The notes under the pieces: generated by a model
Seen by the model: the letters and a program-made list of their open reading frames with translations, nothing else
Told to the model about the DNA's origin: nothing
Database searches by the model: none
Translations under genes and position numbers: made by a program
Shown here: positions 46,943-59,109 of the stretch, one piece after another
Layout: the number at the start of each line of letters is the position of its first letter
Numbering within the stretch: position 1 is the stretch's first letter
Assembly (NCBI GenBank): GCA_026545765.1
Contig: CM048844.1
Coordinates: 19,352,237-19,416,236 of the forward strand
DNA: 64,000 nucleotides
Source: Plantago major
Lineage: Eukaryota; Streptophyta; Magnoliopsida; Lamiales; Plantaginaceae
Direction: 5' to 3'

Positions 46943-48973
46943 ATGCGCTTTACATTCAGCCCCTTTTCACATTTTCTATGTTTCTTGTTGCTTCTTTTGT
47001 TATCATCATCTAAAACAACAGCTCGAAAACTTGCTGAGAGTTCATCAGTTTCCGCTGTTCTTATCTTTGGTGATTCAACAGCTGATCCTGGAAACAACAA
47101 CTACGTGTCGACTACCTTCCGGAGCAACTTTTCGCCATACGGGAGAGATTTTGTCAACCACACGGCTACTGGAAGGTTTACTAATGGTCGACTTGCTAAT
47201 GATTTTATTGGTGAGTTCAAATTAATAGTCAATATAAAGAGTGATATTCCGAGACTAGTACTGTACTAGTTTCAGTAGTCACATGTTCCAAAAGTGATCA
47301 ATAATTAATGTTTACCTTTGTCAATGTAGCTAAATATGTAGGCGTTAAGGAGTATGTTCCTCCATATTTGGATCCAACACTCAGCATTGAGGAGTTTCTT
47401 ACTGGAGTCAGCTTTGCTTCTGCTGGATCCGGATTCGACCCGCTTACACCGACAATTGGGGTCACATTCTTCTCCCTCGGCTTTACCTGTATGAATCAAA
47501 TACGGAAAGTTTGTTTCCAACTCTGGCCATAAGAAGTTTTAGGCCAAGGAACATGGATCTAACACTAAAAACTTTTATGTCATTTATAAAATTGTAGTAA
47601 TATTTTGTTTTTGGATTAGACCTTCCAAAAAATCCTCCACTATTTCTGTTTTTCAAGAATATGAAACACTAAGGTGAGTATTGTAGGATCCATTCGTTAT
47701 TGAAGAACTAATATAATCACTATATTCTATACATTTCTACAAGTTTGAGCTTTTAGATGAACGGTAATTCTATCAAGAGACCTAGATCATAAACCACGCG
47801 ATGAATCGATGATGATGCTGATTTTCATAAGATTGTTTACCGATATATAGAATGTGGTATCCATACCAAAGCAACTGGACAACTTCAAAGAGTATCAAGC
47901 AAAGCTGGAGGCATCGATCGGAAAGGAGAGAACGAAGGAGGTGATCAGCAAGGCGCTGTTTTTCGTCAGTGCTGGGACAAATGACTTTGTGGTTAACTAC
48001 TTCACCTTGCCAATTCGACGTAAGAACTACACTATCCCAAGTTACATGAGTTTCGTGCTACAAGAATCCAAGAATTTCTTAGAGGTTTGTCTTTTTATTC
48101 CACAAATGTATGCAAGTTGTCACGAAAATATACATCTCTATACCTATCTGGCATGAATGTAATGCATTCTCTGTTGTGCAGACATTGTTGGATCAAGGGG
48201 CTCGGCGAATTGGAGTTGCTGGATTGTCGCCAATGGGTTGTTTGCCAATTGTCATAACACTGTATGGCGATCACCCGCTTCTTAAACGAGACTGTGTCGG
48301 TTATTTCTCTAATATAGCTCGAGACTACAATCGAATGCTCCAGAATGAGCTGAATGGTTTACAGAACCAGATACAAGGATCTGGAGGTCGGATAGCATAC
48401 CTTGATGTTTATACGCCCTTAGAAGACATGTCATTTGGTCGCAATTATGGTGAGTTACAGAAAGAATCTGGCTATATGTCCTTTGTTTACTAACACGATT
48501 CGCGGTATATTAGAAGTAGTACTGCATCATTGTCCCTTGAATGAATGCCTTATAGCCATTCAACTTATATATCGAGTTCAGGATATTCTTCCATTTATAC
48601 AGTAGTGCAATTTACTTAAACTTTGAATCTTATTAGGAGATCTTGCAGTTATAATTTATAACCCTATGAGTATCACTAGTATTAGGGTATAATCTATCTA
48701 GCCTTAGCACTATTGACACAAGATATTTAATTTAAATCATTCACTAAAATGTGCATATTTGTCTTGTGAGGGAACGCAGATTTTGAGGATGTTAGCAGTG
48801 GATGCTGCGGAACAGGCTTGCTTGAGACTTCGTTTTTGTGCAATCCAAAGTCAGCTGTATGTGAAGATGCAACAAAATATGTTTATTGGGATTCGATTCA
48901 TCCTAGCGAGAGAACATATGATCTTGTAGCTCAATCCTTCTGGCCTGTCATTGATGCCCTTATCAAGAGTTAA
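46943..48973 (+). CDS. GDSL esterase/lipase 2 (At5g45960-like)
   Basis: Secreted GDSL/SGNH-family hydrolase, paralogous to the gene at 24538; substrate not predictable from sequence. Five exons, 46943-47210, 47330-47460, 47851-48084, 48182-48449 and 48780-48973, give 364 residues. A strongly hydrophobic signal peptide covers about residues 10-27. Block I is GDST with S45; block III is GTND (175-178); the catalytic pair is D338 and H341 in the DSIHP block. Exon sizes 268/131/234/268/194 parallel those of the other two genes. The donor of intron 2 is a weak GTCACA, but it is the only site that keeps frame and the conserved [14 protein letters not shown] junction. The gene is convergent with GDSL gene 3, with 327 bp between stop codons. 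Intact. Confidence 0.93.
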
Positions 48974-49300
48974 CACATAGCTCAACATATTGTATTGTAC
49001 ATTTGTACCATTCTCTGAATTCGGTATGATGCTGCAACCTAGTTTGCTGTGGAATTCATTGTGAATCACTTAGCTTACTGCCCTACTTGATCAAACTTTC
49101 TTTAGTGATGGAGGTTTACCCTTGTGAAATTTCATCTGCCTCAAGTTGTTTCTTGGTAGGATGTTCATATGTGATACTTAATAGAAGTCCTTGAAAACAA
49201 TGATGTAATGTTAAAAATGGACTAAAACAGAGGAAAACAGAACATTAATGCAAGAAGTAATCTTAAAGAATTCCATAGGGGAATCAGTTAAAGCCAATGC
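48974..49300. other. Shared 3' region of convergent GDSL genes 2 and 3
   Basis: Both 3' UTRs must lie in these 327 bp, so the two transcripts may overlap tail to tail. No other feature seen. Confidence 0.5.
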
Positions 49301-50896
49301 TCAAGAAAACCAAGTACTGGCAAGAAGTTGCAGAACTTGATCAGCAATAATCCCGTACATTTTCTCCGTTGGATGAATCGCATCCCAGAACACAAACTTA
49401 GTCCGATCAGCACAAGTACTCTGATTCTTGCACGAATTGGCGAATTCGTACATTCCTGATCCACAACATCCCTTTGAAGGCTCCACAAAACCTGTCAGTC
49501 CACAGTATTAATTCACCTCAATTAGATATAGTTCTCATCATAGAATTTGATTTAATTGTATCTGTTTGTACTACTTACCATATTTCCTTGGATTCTGAAC
49601 TGCATCTAGCACAGGGGAGTAGACGTCCACATAAAGAATTTTGGATGAAGGTTCATTTTGAGCATCCACCAAATTCTGTACTTTTGCATTGAAGGAAAAG
49701 GCCACACTGTTCAATTGAACGTCGCATCTGGCTGAGTCTCGAAGCAGCTTAACGAGAGGCATACACCCGAAGGGGGCAACTCCAGCTACAAGTATCTTCC
49801 TGGCACCTATAGATTGCATATCCTACCAAATTAAAAAAAAACCGGTTAAACATTTGCCAGTCGAACATGTAGCAGTTTTTCAAGCCAATCCGAAAAGCTA
49901 TTTGAATATGTGACCTTGATGACAGAGAGCATGCGCGAAATCAGATAATCCTGATATTGTTCGATGGTGTACTGTCCTGAACGAGTAGGTTCAGTATAGT
50001 AGTTTAGAAGGAAATCATTATCTCCCATGCTTAAAATATATACCGAATTTCGTATTACTTCCTCGGATCTTTCTTCTCCTACAAGTGTTCTCAGGTGGAT
50101 TTTGTAGTGCCTGAAGTACTCCAGTTGCTTCGTTATGGATATAACATTCTGCGAATTCCATATTCCATAATTCAACAAGAAAAGGTCATATTCTATCCCA
50201 CATTGCAGTTTAGACTATAGAGTGTGAAAGACTTACACTGAGATTGGCCGTAAGTTCATCATACCCCGAAGCAGCCGATGCGAAACTGACACCATTCAAC
50301 AAGTCGGTCGTGGTCAGGTTCGGGTCAAGAAAGGCCTTGATCACATTTGCGTGACCAAATGCCTCGGCTAAATTAACAATGAAATGTTAGTGTTAGCGTT
50401 CAATGTACAACAACTTCAAAACTTCAAAATGTGACCTATAAACTACAACCATATCTGACTACGACTACTTATAGTACTGTCACATCGTACTGATTTTGAG
50501 TACATTGACCTAGACTTTTAAATCCGTCCAAAATCAATCCGATGCTTCAATCTATTTTCCATTTGGTACAAAAAGTTACATAGATACCTAGATACCGAAC
50601 TTACCCATAAAATCGGGGACTAATCTCCCATTGCAGAACCTCCCGGAGGGCTGTCCGTTGAAGAAATCCTCCCCATACGGCAAGAAATTGCTCTTCGCTA
50701 AGGTGTTCAGCCGGTTGTTGTTGCCTGGATCCACGCTCGAATCACCGAGCACCAAGATACACGTCGCGTTCTGCTTGGCGACCTTAAGTCTCAGCTGAGC
50801 AATGTCTATGGTTCTTGCATTGTTTAGGCAACATGATAGGATTAGTAAGGAAATTGTTGATGCAACAAGAACATAATTTGCTTTCATAGGGAACAT
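49301..50896 (-). CDS. GDSL esterase/lipase 3 (At5g45950-like)
   Basis: Secreted GDSL/SGNH hydrolase, more diverged from the other two. Five minus-strand exons, 50605-50896, 50237-50367, 49915-50148, 49579-49822 and 49301-49491, give 363 residues. A second in-frame ATG at codon 4 could also be the start. A signal peptide covers about residues 5-28. Block I is GDSS with S53; block III reads GDND (183-186) instead of GTND, with the conserved Asn (N185) kept; the catalytic pair is D337 and H340 in DAIHP. Intron phases equal those of genes 1 and 2. From memory, Arabidopsis At5g45950 and At5g45960 are neighbouring loci, so this pairing may be ancient. Intact; a 1.5-kb solo LTR lies 280 bp upstream of the start. 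Confidence 0.92.
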
Positions 50897-51174
50897 GTTG
50901 GTTCAAAGTTTTGAGTAGGATGATATCAGGTTGAATGCAGTTATATGAAAGTGATGAAAATGCTAGTTAAGTTACTTTGGGAGGCAATCAATGTGTTAGG
51001 TTGAGTATTCAATGCTTGGTTTTTCCACACAAAACATCATTCAACTGCTACTTTGCAAGCCAGTAAGTATACAGCTTTGCAACTACTAGAATTAGCTATC
51101 AAAATTAAATTCAGCAAGAACAAGGAAGGAAAAGAAAGATGCTAGTATGAACTATGATGTTTGTATGTTCCACT

Positions 51175-52709
51175 TGTTGGAAAATATGCAATGGAAACCC
51201 TAGGTCAACGCAGCGGAATTCGAAAATTTTATTGCATATCCACGGGGATTAATTCTACCGAAGAACGTTAGGAGGTTCCCGTTCGAAACTATACTAAACT
51301 ATTTAGTGAGTAGGGTTATAGAGAATTGAAGCAAGAAAGATGATCAAGCAAAAGCAAAAGGAGAAGGAAAACGTGTGTTATATTGTTTCTCTTCCAATGA
51401 TCTCGCAGATTATATGTACTGATATAACCTAAATGCAATCCATGATGATGAGGACTCCTAGCTTAGTTGGTTGGGCTTGAATCCATCAAACATCAGGTCA
51501 TGGGTTCGAAACCCACCAAGCCCAGCTTATTTTTCTTCATCTCTTTTGGGATTTTATATTTGGACTTCATTCCAATTTGGTCCAAATAAACTTCTCTTAC
51601 GTTAATTAATTAAATTCAATTTAATCTAATTAATCTTTCTTCAAATATAAATTAAATCCAATTTGACTCATTAATTATTTCTATCAAATAGATAAATTCT
51701 CAACAATAGTAAATTAAATATTTATTAATCCAATTAATATTTAATTAACTCTAATACTCGACTGGTAGAACAATCACCACTTTGTGTGACCTATAGGGCC
51801 TTATGTAAGTAAGCACTAATCTAATTAAGGTTTGGTGAAACTCCTAGACAATTTACCAAACACTCTTAATACATAAAGAACGTTTGAAAGGATTGCAAAC
51901 CACCTGTAATGTAGAGCTTATGATGATACGGTCCTTTCATTCGCGAACACTCGATTAAGTCTAGAACTTGATTTCGGTATGCATTCGATAACTTAATCAC
52001 TTTATCTCATTCTACTAATTGATCCATATTATTTGAACACCATTCCAAATATATCTTGCGTTGGCCAACGACTTTGATCAAACTAGTAATGAGAAGTTAA
52101 GTGTTCTCTCCAAGTCTACTTTGAGGAATGAATCCTATCTTGGTTCAACTACTACCAACATGTGTGTAAGTGATGTCAACACACGCCAGATCTACCCTCT
52201 AAGGAGTGCAAGTTGGTCATGGTCAAAGCATACGAGTCCACACATGTAGTAAGTATTGAGTCAAGAAAAGACTATTACACCACCCTACAAACCGTTACTT
52301 AGTAGACACGTAAATAGAGTATCAAATGCTTTTTCTATTGGGTATACCAACACCTCTAAGGCGTCCATGTGTCCATCACGGATTACCAAGTAATTCGTAG
52401 TCGTGAGAACTAACACCTCAAAGGATATGATCACTACACGCAATCTCCAATGCATCATCGATATCCCATTCTCGATAATCATTGATTGGGGCTATTTTTT
52501 AGAGCTATGTTATGTCACTCAAGATCTCACATTCTTAGTTATAACATGAAGTTCATGGGAACACGTATGTAAACAATTACAGACAAACAAATAATAATAT
52601 TTACATACCGTAATGCCTATTTATAAATGAACAGTAATCATAAATAAATACTAAATCGAATATGTATATTTGTCCTCAATCGATTGTCTCTAGGACATAT
52701 ATACTTTCA
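51175..52709. mobile_element. Solo LTR, about 1.5 kb, upstream of GDSL gene 3
   Basis: Starts TGTTGGAAAATATGC and ends ACATATATACTTTCA, flanked by a perfect 5-bp target duplication CCACT (51170-51174 and 52710-52714). There is no internal retroelement coding sequence, so it is a solo LTR. The TGTTGGAA start is usual for Copia elements (inference). Confidence 0.85.
51446..51530 (+). other. tRNA-like A/B-box sequence within the solo LTR
   Basis: TAGCTTAGTTGG (A box) and GGGTTCGAAACCC (perfect B box and T-loop stem) are about 45 bases apart. It resembles a tRNA-derived SINE head or an inserted tRNA relic. I could not form a full cloverleaf. Confidence 0.4.
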
Positions 52710-53355
52710 CCACTAATATAGATACTCCTCAAATTTATGTAAATGTGATGTTTCTCATGAATCTAACTTAATTAAATCATGACAAACTCACTCATTTACA
52801 CTAATTTTGTGATTGAAAGATGCCATTCTGTAATGAAATTTGAGGAGAAGAGGCGATGTTGCATTCCAAATAGTGTACGCTGTAGGCTTATCATTTGTGG
52901 AATTTTATTATTGAGGTTGTGACGTAATGTTATAATTTAGTCCGAGCATTTCTTATACTCTTGTAAACCTTAATTCGAGTTTGTAATATATTTTACCGAT
53001 TAAAAAAAAAGAAGGTATGACACAGTCACTCAGTTTACACTAATCAGTGTGATATATTATAAATAAATACTTACTTCGTCCCGTGAATAGTTTTATGTTT
53101 GTTCTATTGGTCAACAAAATAAGAAAATTGAAAGATTTGAATAGAAAAATAATAAAGAATAAATAAAAAGTGATAGTGGTTGTTAAAGTGTAAAGTTTAG
53201 TATTATTTAAATGAAGGAGGAATAAAGAATAAAGTAATATATCAAAAATGCCGTTTTCTCTCGTTTTCAGTGTGCGATTTCACCGTTAGTGTGTGTCCGC
53301 CATTTTTGGTCTTTCTGCAACTTTCCTCTAGTGTTTGTTCAATTCGGTTTGTACG

Positions 53356-54758
53356 ATGACTAGGAAGGGTAACAACAGAGTTGCTGGCTCGATTGATAGA
53401 GCGAAATCGGTTGGGAATGTTTTTGCGCTGTTGAATGATGATGATGTTTCGATTCATTCTGGGTTTTCGATTGAAGATGGTGAGATTGGGGATGTCCGAC
53501 CTGCGATTGCTCCGGTTGTGCCTCAATCGGTGCCGTCGCGGCCTTTGGATCCTTCTACACCTGTGTTTGACATTGGGAGAAGTGAGATGCATGATCAAAG
53601 GTATGTTTCAAATTTTGCTGGTAATCGTGTTCCTGATTCGACTCTTGTATTCTCTGAACCTATTGATCCTTTGATACTCGAATATACTGAATCTGAGATA
53701 CAAGAAGGTATTGATATCTGGAAGTTTTCGTTGGTCGGTATGATTGTTGGTCAGAAGCCCATATTCAATGCTATGGAGCAATATGTTCGGAAGCATTGGA
53801 AGGTGTTTCCGGCCATTAGCTTGACAGATAAGGGTGTTTTTGTTTTTCGGTTTGATAATGAGGCTGATATGGAATATGTACTGAATGTTGGTCATTGGAT
53901 GATTAATGGAATTTATCCTTTGTTGTTGCGTCAGTGGACTCCTGGTATTAAGCTTGATGTGACGAATTTGCAAACTCTGCCGATCTGGATTAAACTACCT
54001 GATCTTGGATTGCAGTTCTGGACTAATAATCTGTTGGAAGAATTGCAAGTATGATTGGCTCTCCGCTTGGTGTTGATAAGATGACTCGTGATAAGGTTCG
54101 TCTATCTTATGCTAGGATTTTGGTTGAGGTAGATGCTGGAAAACCTTTGAAGGATCATATTATGGTCAAGGGGCCATATGGTGATCTGAGGAAGCAATCT
54201 ATTGTGTATGAATTCAGACCTTTCCATTGTACCAAGTGTGCTAGGTTTGGGCATACTCCTAACAGGTGTCCTATGAATGGAACTGCACAGGTTTGGGTTC
54301 CTAGACATAATCAACCAGTTGTGGCTGTTATTGGTGAGTCTGCAGATGGTATTTCTGGTCCGGGTGGTGTTGTGGCTCCTGTAGTTGCTGGAACTCAGGG
54401 TGCTGCTCATTCTAGTGCTGGAAATACTGGTGGTAATGTGTCTATGGTTGGGCCTTCTACTGCACCTGCACCTACCCCTGCTGGTGTTCAGATGGTTCGG
54501 GGTTCTACCTCTGCTCTGGATAAAAGTGTGCCTATTCCTAATTCTGGAGTGCCTGATTGTAACTTTGGGACCTTTACTGAGACTTATGGTGAAATTCTGC
54601 CTACTGAGACTGAACAACCTTGGGTTACTCGTTCTAACAGGAGGCATAATAAACAAGCTACTAATGTGGTTCAGTCTCATTATACTCTGAGGGGTAATAG
54701 GTATGGAGCTGCAGCTCCTGGGACTTCTGCTGGTGGGGCTCATGATTCTCATGACTGA
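53356..54758 (+). pseudogene. LINE ORF1 protein (DUF4283-like, zinc knuckle)
   Basis: RNA-binding ORF1 product of plant L1 elements. The first frame, from the ATG at 53356 to about 54050, carries the DUF4283-like domain (IWKFSLVG, FRFDNEADMEYVL, LPIWIKLPDLG). After a one-base shift at about 54045 the second frame to 54758 carries a zinc knuckle CTKCARFGHTPNRC and a Gly/Pro/Ala-rich tail. The single frameshift is the only lesion I see. Confidence 0.85.
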
Positions 54759-57700
54759 CATCAACATTCTTACCTGTAATATGAGGGGTTTGAATCAACC
54801 CCTCAAGAGAAATGAGTTGAGAAGGTACATTAGTAAGTTTAATATTAGTTGTGGTGCTGTGTTAGAAACTAGGGTTAAGAATGATAAGTTGTCTGGTATT
54901 CTTTCTACTTGGGATTCCTGTTTGGTCTTTTGCTCATAATTGTCTGCTTGATAAGAATTGTAGGGTTTTAGTTTTCTGGAGGTCTGATATTTGTAGTATT
55001 GATGTTTTGCTTATTTCTGATCAGTTCATTCACTGCAAATTGGCTTATTTTGCTGGTACTTGGGATTGTTGTGTTACTTTTATATATGCTCATAACTCTT
55101 CTGATAAGAGGAACCAACTGTGGAAGGATATTTTGCTTATTCACTCTTCTATGACTTTACCTTGGATCTTGTGTGGTGATTTCAATGTTGTGTTTACTGG
55201 TTCTGAAAAGTTGACTCCTTTTGGTTGTCCTAGTGTGGTTTCTTCTGAATTGCATGATTTGTTCTCTCATACTGATTTGCATGATCTGAGTTATGTTGCT
55301 CAGTTCTATACTTGGGATAATTCTCATACTTTTTGTAAGCTTGATAGGGTGTTAGGAAATGGTTTGTGGGACAATACTTTTCTTGTTACTACTGTGGATT
55401 TTCTTCCTAAGGGAATCTCTGACCATTCTCCTTCTCTTGTTAAGGTGTTTAAAGCAAAAACTCTGCATGCTCCTGGTTTTAAGTTTAAAATTTTTTGGGT
55501 AGAGGGTGCAAATTTCTTTACTATTGTTGCTGATTGTTTGAAGCAGCCTGTGCAGGGCTGTAGTATGTTTAGACTTGTCTGTTTTCTTAAAAGCTTAAAA
55601 GTGCAGTTGAAAAGATTGGATGGTGATAAGTATAAAAGATTGGATGATCAGTGGCTGTAGCTAAAGAAAAGCTGTCTCAGGTTCAGTTGCAGGCTGCTGC
55701 CTCACCTTTTGATAGTTTACTTCATGCTCAGTCTAAAGATGCTCTTGATTCCTATGTTAATCTTAGTAAGCTGCAGATGTCTTTACTTTCTCAGAGGGCT
55801 AAATTCAAATGGCTTGCTAATGGTGATGAAAATACTAGTTACTTCCATTCTATTGTTAATCAGAGGAGGAGAGCTAATAATATTTGGATTCTTGTGTCTC
55901 CTTCTGGGGATAGGATTACTGATCAGTCTCTTATTGTTGATCATATTGTTCATTTCTATACTCAGTTGTTTGGTACTTTTAGAGCTACTACTCCTCTTGT
56001 CTGTTCTTTGTTTGATGATGCTCATATTGTTAATCCTGCTTTGAACTTGCTTTTAACCAGAAGGTTGACTCCTGCTGAATTGAAAGGGGTTGTTTTCAAA
56101 ATGGGTAACAGTAAGGCACCTGGTCCTGATGGTTTTAATCCTTTCTTCTTTAAGAAAACTTGGCCTATTATTGGTGAGCTTGTGTTTCAGGCTGTTGATG
56201 AGTTTTTCTGCAATGGTAAGTTGTTGAGACAGGTTAATAACACTGTTGTTACTCTCCTTCCTAAAGTTTCTCATCCCATGTTTATTAAGGACTTAAGGCC
56301 CATTGCTTGTTGCAATACTGTGTACAAAATGATTACTAAGATTCTTGCTGACAGGATTCAGTTTCTTATGCCTACTCTTGTTTGTGCTAATCAAAGTGCT
56401 TTTGTGTCTGGTAGGTTAATGCATCATAATATTTTGCTTAGCCAGGAGTTAGTTAGAGGGTATGCTCAGAAAAATATCTCTCTTAGATGTTTTCTTAAAA
56501 TTGACTTGCAGAAAGCCTATGATACTATTAGCTGGACTTTTCTTAGAGATGTGCTTATTCAGTATGGGTTTGATATGTGGTTTGTGGATAGGGTTATGAC
56601 TTGTGTGTCTACTTCTAGGTTTTCTTTTAAAGTTAATGGTAGCTTGGAAGGTCTTCTTGATGGGCAACAAGGTCTTAGACAGGGGGATCCTATTAGTCCT
56701 TACTTATTTGTTCTTTGCATGGATTATCTGACTAAAGTTCTTAAGAAGAGTGGTTCTGTTCCTGCTTTTGGTTTTCACCCTAAGTGTAAAAGATTGAATT
56801 TGATTCAGTTAGGGTTTGCTGATGATTTGTTAATCTTCTGTAAGGCTAATGTTGCTTCTTTACAAGTTATTAAATCTGCCCTGCACCACTTTTCCTCAGT
56901 TTCTGGATTGCAGGTGAACACTGATAAGAGCTCAATCTTCATTGGTGGTGTAAAGGAGGTTGATAAGTTTGCGCTTCTTCAGGTGTTGCAGTTTCCTGAG
57001 GGGCAGTTCCCTGTCAGATACTTGGGGATTCCCTTATGCCCTAGGAGACTGAAGGTTTCTGATTATGAGCCTCTTATTTTAAAACTGACTAGTAAGGTAC
57101 AATCTTGGGCTGCACGGAGTTTGAGTTATGCTGGTAGAGTGGTACTACTCAAGGATGTGATCATGAGCATTGAGAGGTTCTGGGCTCAGGTTTTTGTTTT
57201 CCCTATTGGTGTTTATACTAGGTTGGTTTCTATCTTGAGAAGTTTTCTATGGTCTGGTAAGGTGGGAGGTAAGAAGAGCCCTGTATCTTGGTTGAAATTG
57301 TGTCAACCAAAAGATAGGGGTGGGATTGGCATCAAATAGGTTTTGGCTTGGAACAAGAGTTCTATGTGTAAATATTTGTTTGAGTTGGCAGATGGTTCTG
57401 GTAGTTCTTTGTGGCATCATTGGATACAAACCTATATTCTTAAAGGGCAGAGTATATGGACTATTACTGCTAAGGCTTCTGATAGTGGTTGGTGGAAAAG
57501 TTTGCTTGGTTTAAGGGATGACCTGATGAGACTTGTTGATGTTTCTTCCATGCCTGCTATGACTTCAACAGTGAGGGTGCAGTACTTGTATGAAGTGTTC
57601 TTCCTTCGCTACAATGCCTTGGAGTTCTTTGGTGTGGAATAAGCTATCTACACCTAGAGTATCCTTTTGTCTTTGGTTGGTTTGTTTAAATAGATTGCAT

Positions 57701-57880
57701 GTGAAAGTTAGGTTATGTGCTTGGGGTTTGGTTGATAATGATTCCTGTCCTTTTTGTCAGTTGGTGCCTGAAACTAGGGATCATTTATTTGGTCAATGTG
57801 TTTCTGTTGCTCCAATTTTCACTAGGATTTTGAAGGTTATTAGTATTAATCACTCTGTTAGTACTGATTTCAATTTTTAA
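54736..57880 (+). pseudogene. LINE ORF2: endonuclease, reverse transcriptase, zf-RVT (multiply broken)
   Basis: Begins overlapping the ORF1 end, then ILTCNMRGLNQP starts the apurinic-type endonuclease; CGDFN (about 55180) and SDHSP are its catalytic blocks. The RT region (55651-57339) has GNSKAPGPDGF, LRQGDPISPYLF and the catalytic FADD at 56815-56826. Frame changes occur near 54920, 55650 and 57620. An in-frame TAG lies at 57337-57339 within GIGIK/VLAWNK. The C-terminal zf-RVT follows in a new frame (57590-57880), with CPFCQLVPETRDHLF. Confidence 0.9.
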
Positions 57881-58875
57881 ATGAATCTTTTTGCTTCTTC
57901 TACTAGACAGAAGTCTAGTTTGTATACTTTAAAGGCTAGTGTGTTTTGTGCTGTGGTTGAAAAAGTTTGGAGTCTTAGGAATGGCCTTGTGTTCAGAAAT
58001 GAGCAGGTGACTGTTGATGTTGCTTGTAAGCAAATATGTTCTATGCTGTTGTAAAGGCTGCATATGATGCCTGGTGTCCCAAATACGCATGTGAAGGCCT
58101 TGATTAGTAAACTTCAACAGGTTTGATTAACAAGTTAGTTTGTTTTCTATCTCTGGTTGCTGTTTTGGATATGGTGTGTTTGTCTGGTCTGGTTCTGTTC
58201 TTGTTGTTTGAGACTTGCAGGTATTCTGTAGTCTTGATGGGTGCCAGGCTGAAGTCTGTGGTTCAGGTTGCTCTCTATACCTGTTTCTCTCCTTCTCTTC
58301 CTTCCCCAAGTTCATTTCAAGCCTTCAAGTGGATAACTGTACTGTTGGGGGGGGGGGGGGGGGGTTTTATCCTTGGTGCAGACTACTCCTTGATTTTGAT
58401 CACAGTTCTGAGCTGGAATCATAGCAGGAGTTTGTGTTATTTTTTGTTGATTAGGAGTCTTTCTTTGCTAGCAATCACAGTTGTATTCTGGAGTTGTCTA
58501 GCTTAGATTAGTTTAGTTATCCTAAATAGATTGTTGTGATCTATTTAGCTTGAGATTGTGAGTTGTACAGGGATTTATTCCCTCTAACATTTTGTACTTC
58601 TCCATGTTTACATTTTGTACTTCTCCATGTTTGGCTTAATGAACTTTAATTTCTCCAAAAAAAAAATGAATAAAGTAGAGATGGTGGGTTGTTAAAGTTG
58701 TAAATATGAATGTTTTGTGTGTGTATTAGTTAAGTGTGGTATAAAGAAACATTACTAAAAATAGAAATGAGAAGCTTCTTGTGAGACGATTAAAATGGCG
58801 GAAATGAGAAGATTGTCGTGGGACGAAGGAAGTAGAATATAAAAATAAATTTTGATCAAGTTTGAGTTTATTTTC

Positions 58876-58945
58876 AAATCAATTTCAATCTGGTGGCGTA
58901 CATGTGTCCTTCTCTCACAAAAAGTTTAGGGTTCGAATCTCATTT
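58876..58945 (+). other. tRNA-like (SINE head-like) sequence
   Basis: GGTGGCGTACATGTG (weak A box) and AGGGTTCGAATCT (B box) about 40 bp apart, followed by a pyrimidine-rich tail. Suggestive only. Confidence 0.35.
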
Positions 58946-58981
58946 CCATGATTTTCTCTCTCTTCTCTCTTTTCTGGTGGC

Positions 58982-58986
<5 letters not shown>

Positions 58987-59033
<47 letters not shown>
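58987..59033. repeat. (TA)n microsatellite
   Basis: Uninterrupted TA tract of about 46 bases following a GTG-rich segment, next to the SINE-like block. Confidence 0.95.
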
Positions 59034-59037
<4 letters not shown>

Positions 59038-59109
59038 GGAGCTCGTCTCCTGAGAGATGCATGATTTGGAGAGATAGAGAGACACACAAGAAGATGCATT
59101 AACTACAAA

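Larger units (their letters stand above)
53237..58667 (+). mobile_element. L1-type non-LTR retrotransposon (LINE), full-length but inactivated
   Basis: A 10-bp target duplication GAATAAAGTA flanks it (53227-53236 and 58668-58677) and a short poly-A tail ends it. The order ORF1 (DUF4283-like plus CCHC knuckle), endonuclease, reverse transcriptase, zf-RVT is that of plant L1 elements. Several frameshifts and one stop codon disable both proteins. An 18-base poly-G run occurs at about 58347-58364. Codon third positions are strongly T-rich, unlike the host genes. Confidence 0.92.
53070..58832. mobile_element. Stowaway/mariner-like MITE split by a LINE
   Basis: The left end CTTACTTCGTCCCGTGA and right end GTCGTGGGACGAAGGAAG are inverted matches of the CTCCCTCCGTCCC Stowaway type. 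TA dinucleotides sit immediately outside both ends (53068-53069 and 58833-58834). Without the inserted LINE and one target copy the element would be about 320 bp. Confidence 0.8.

Noticed and set aside
51446-51530. Functional tRNA gene
   Set aside because: A and B boxes are present but acceptor and anticodon stems do not form by eye; kept only as a tRNA-like sequence.
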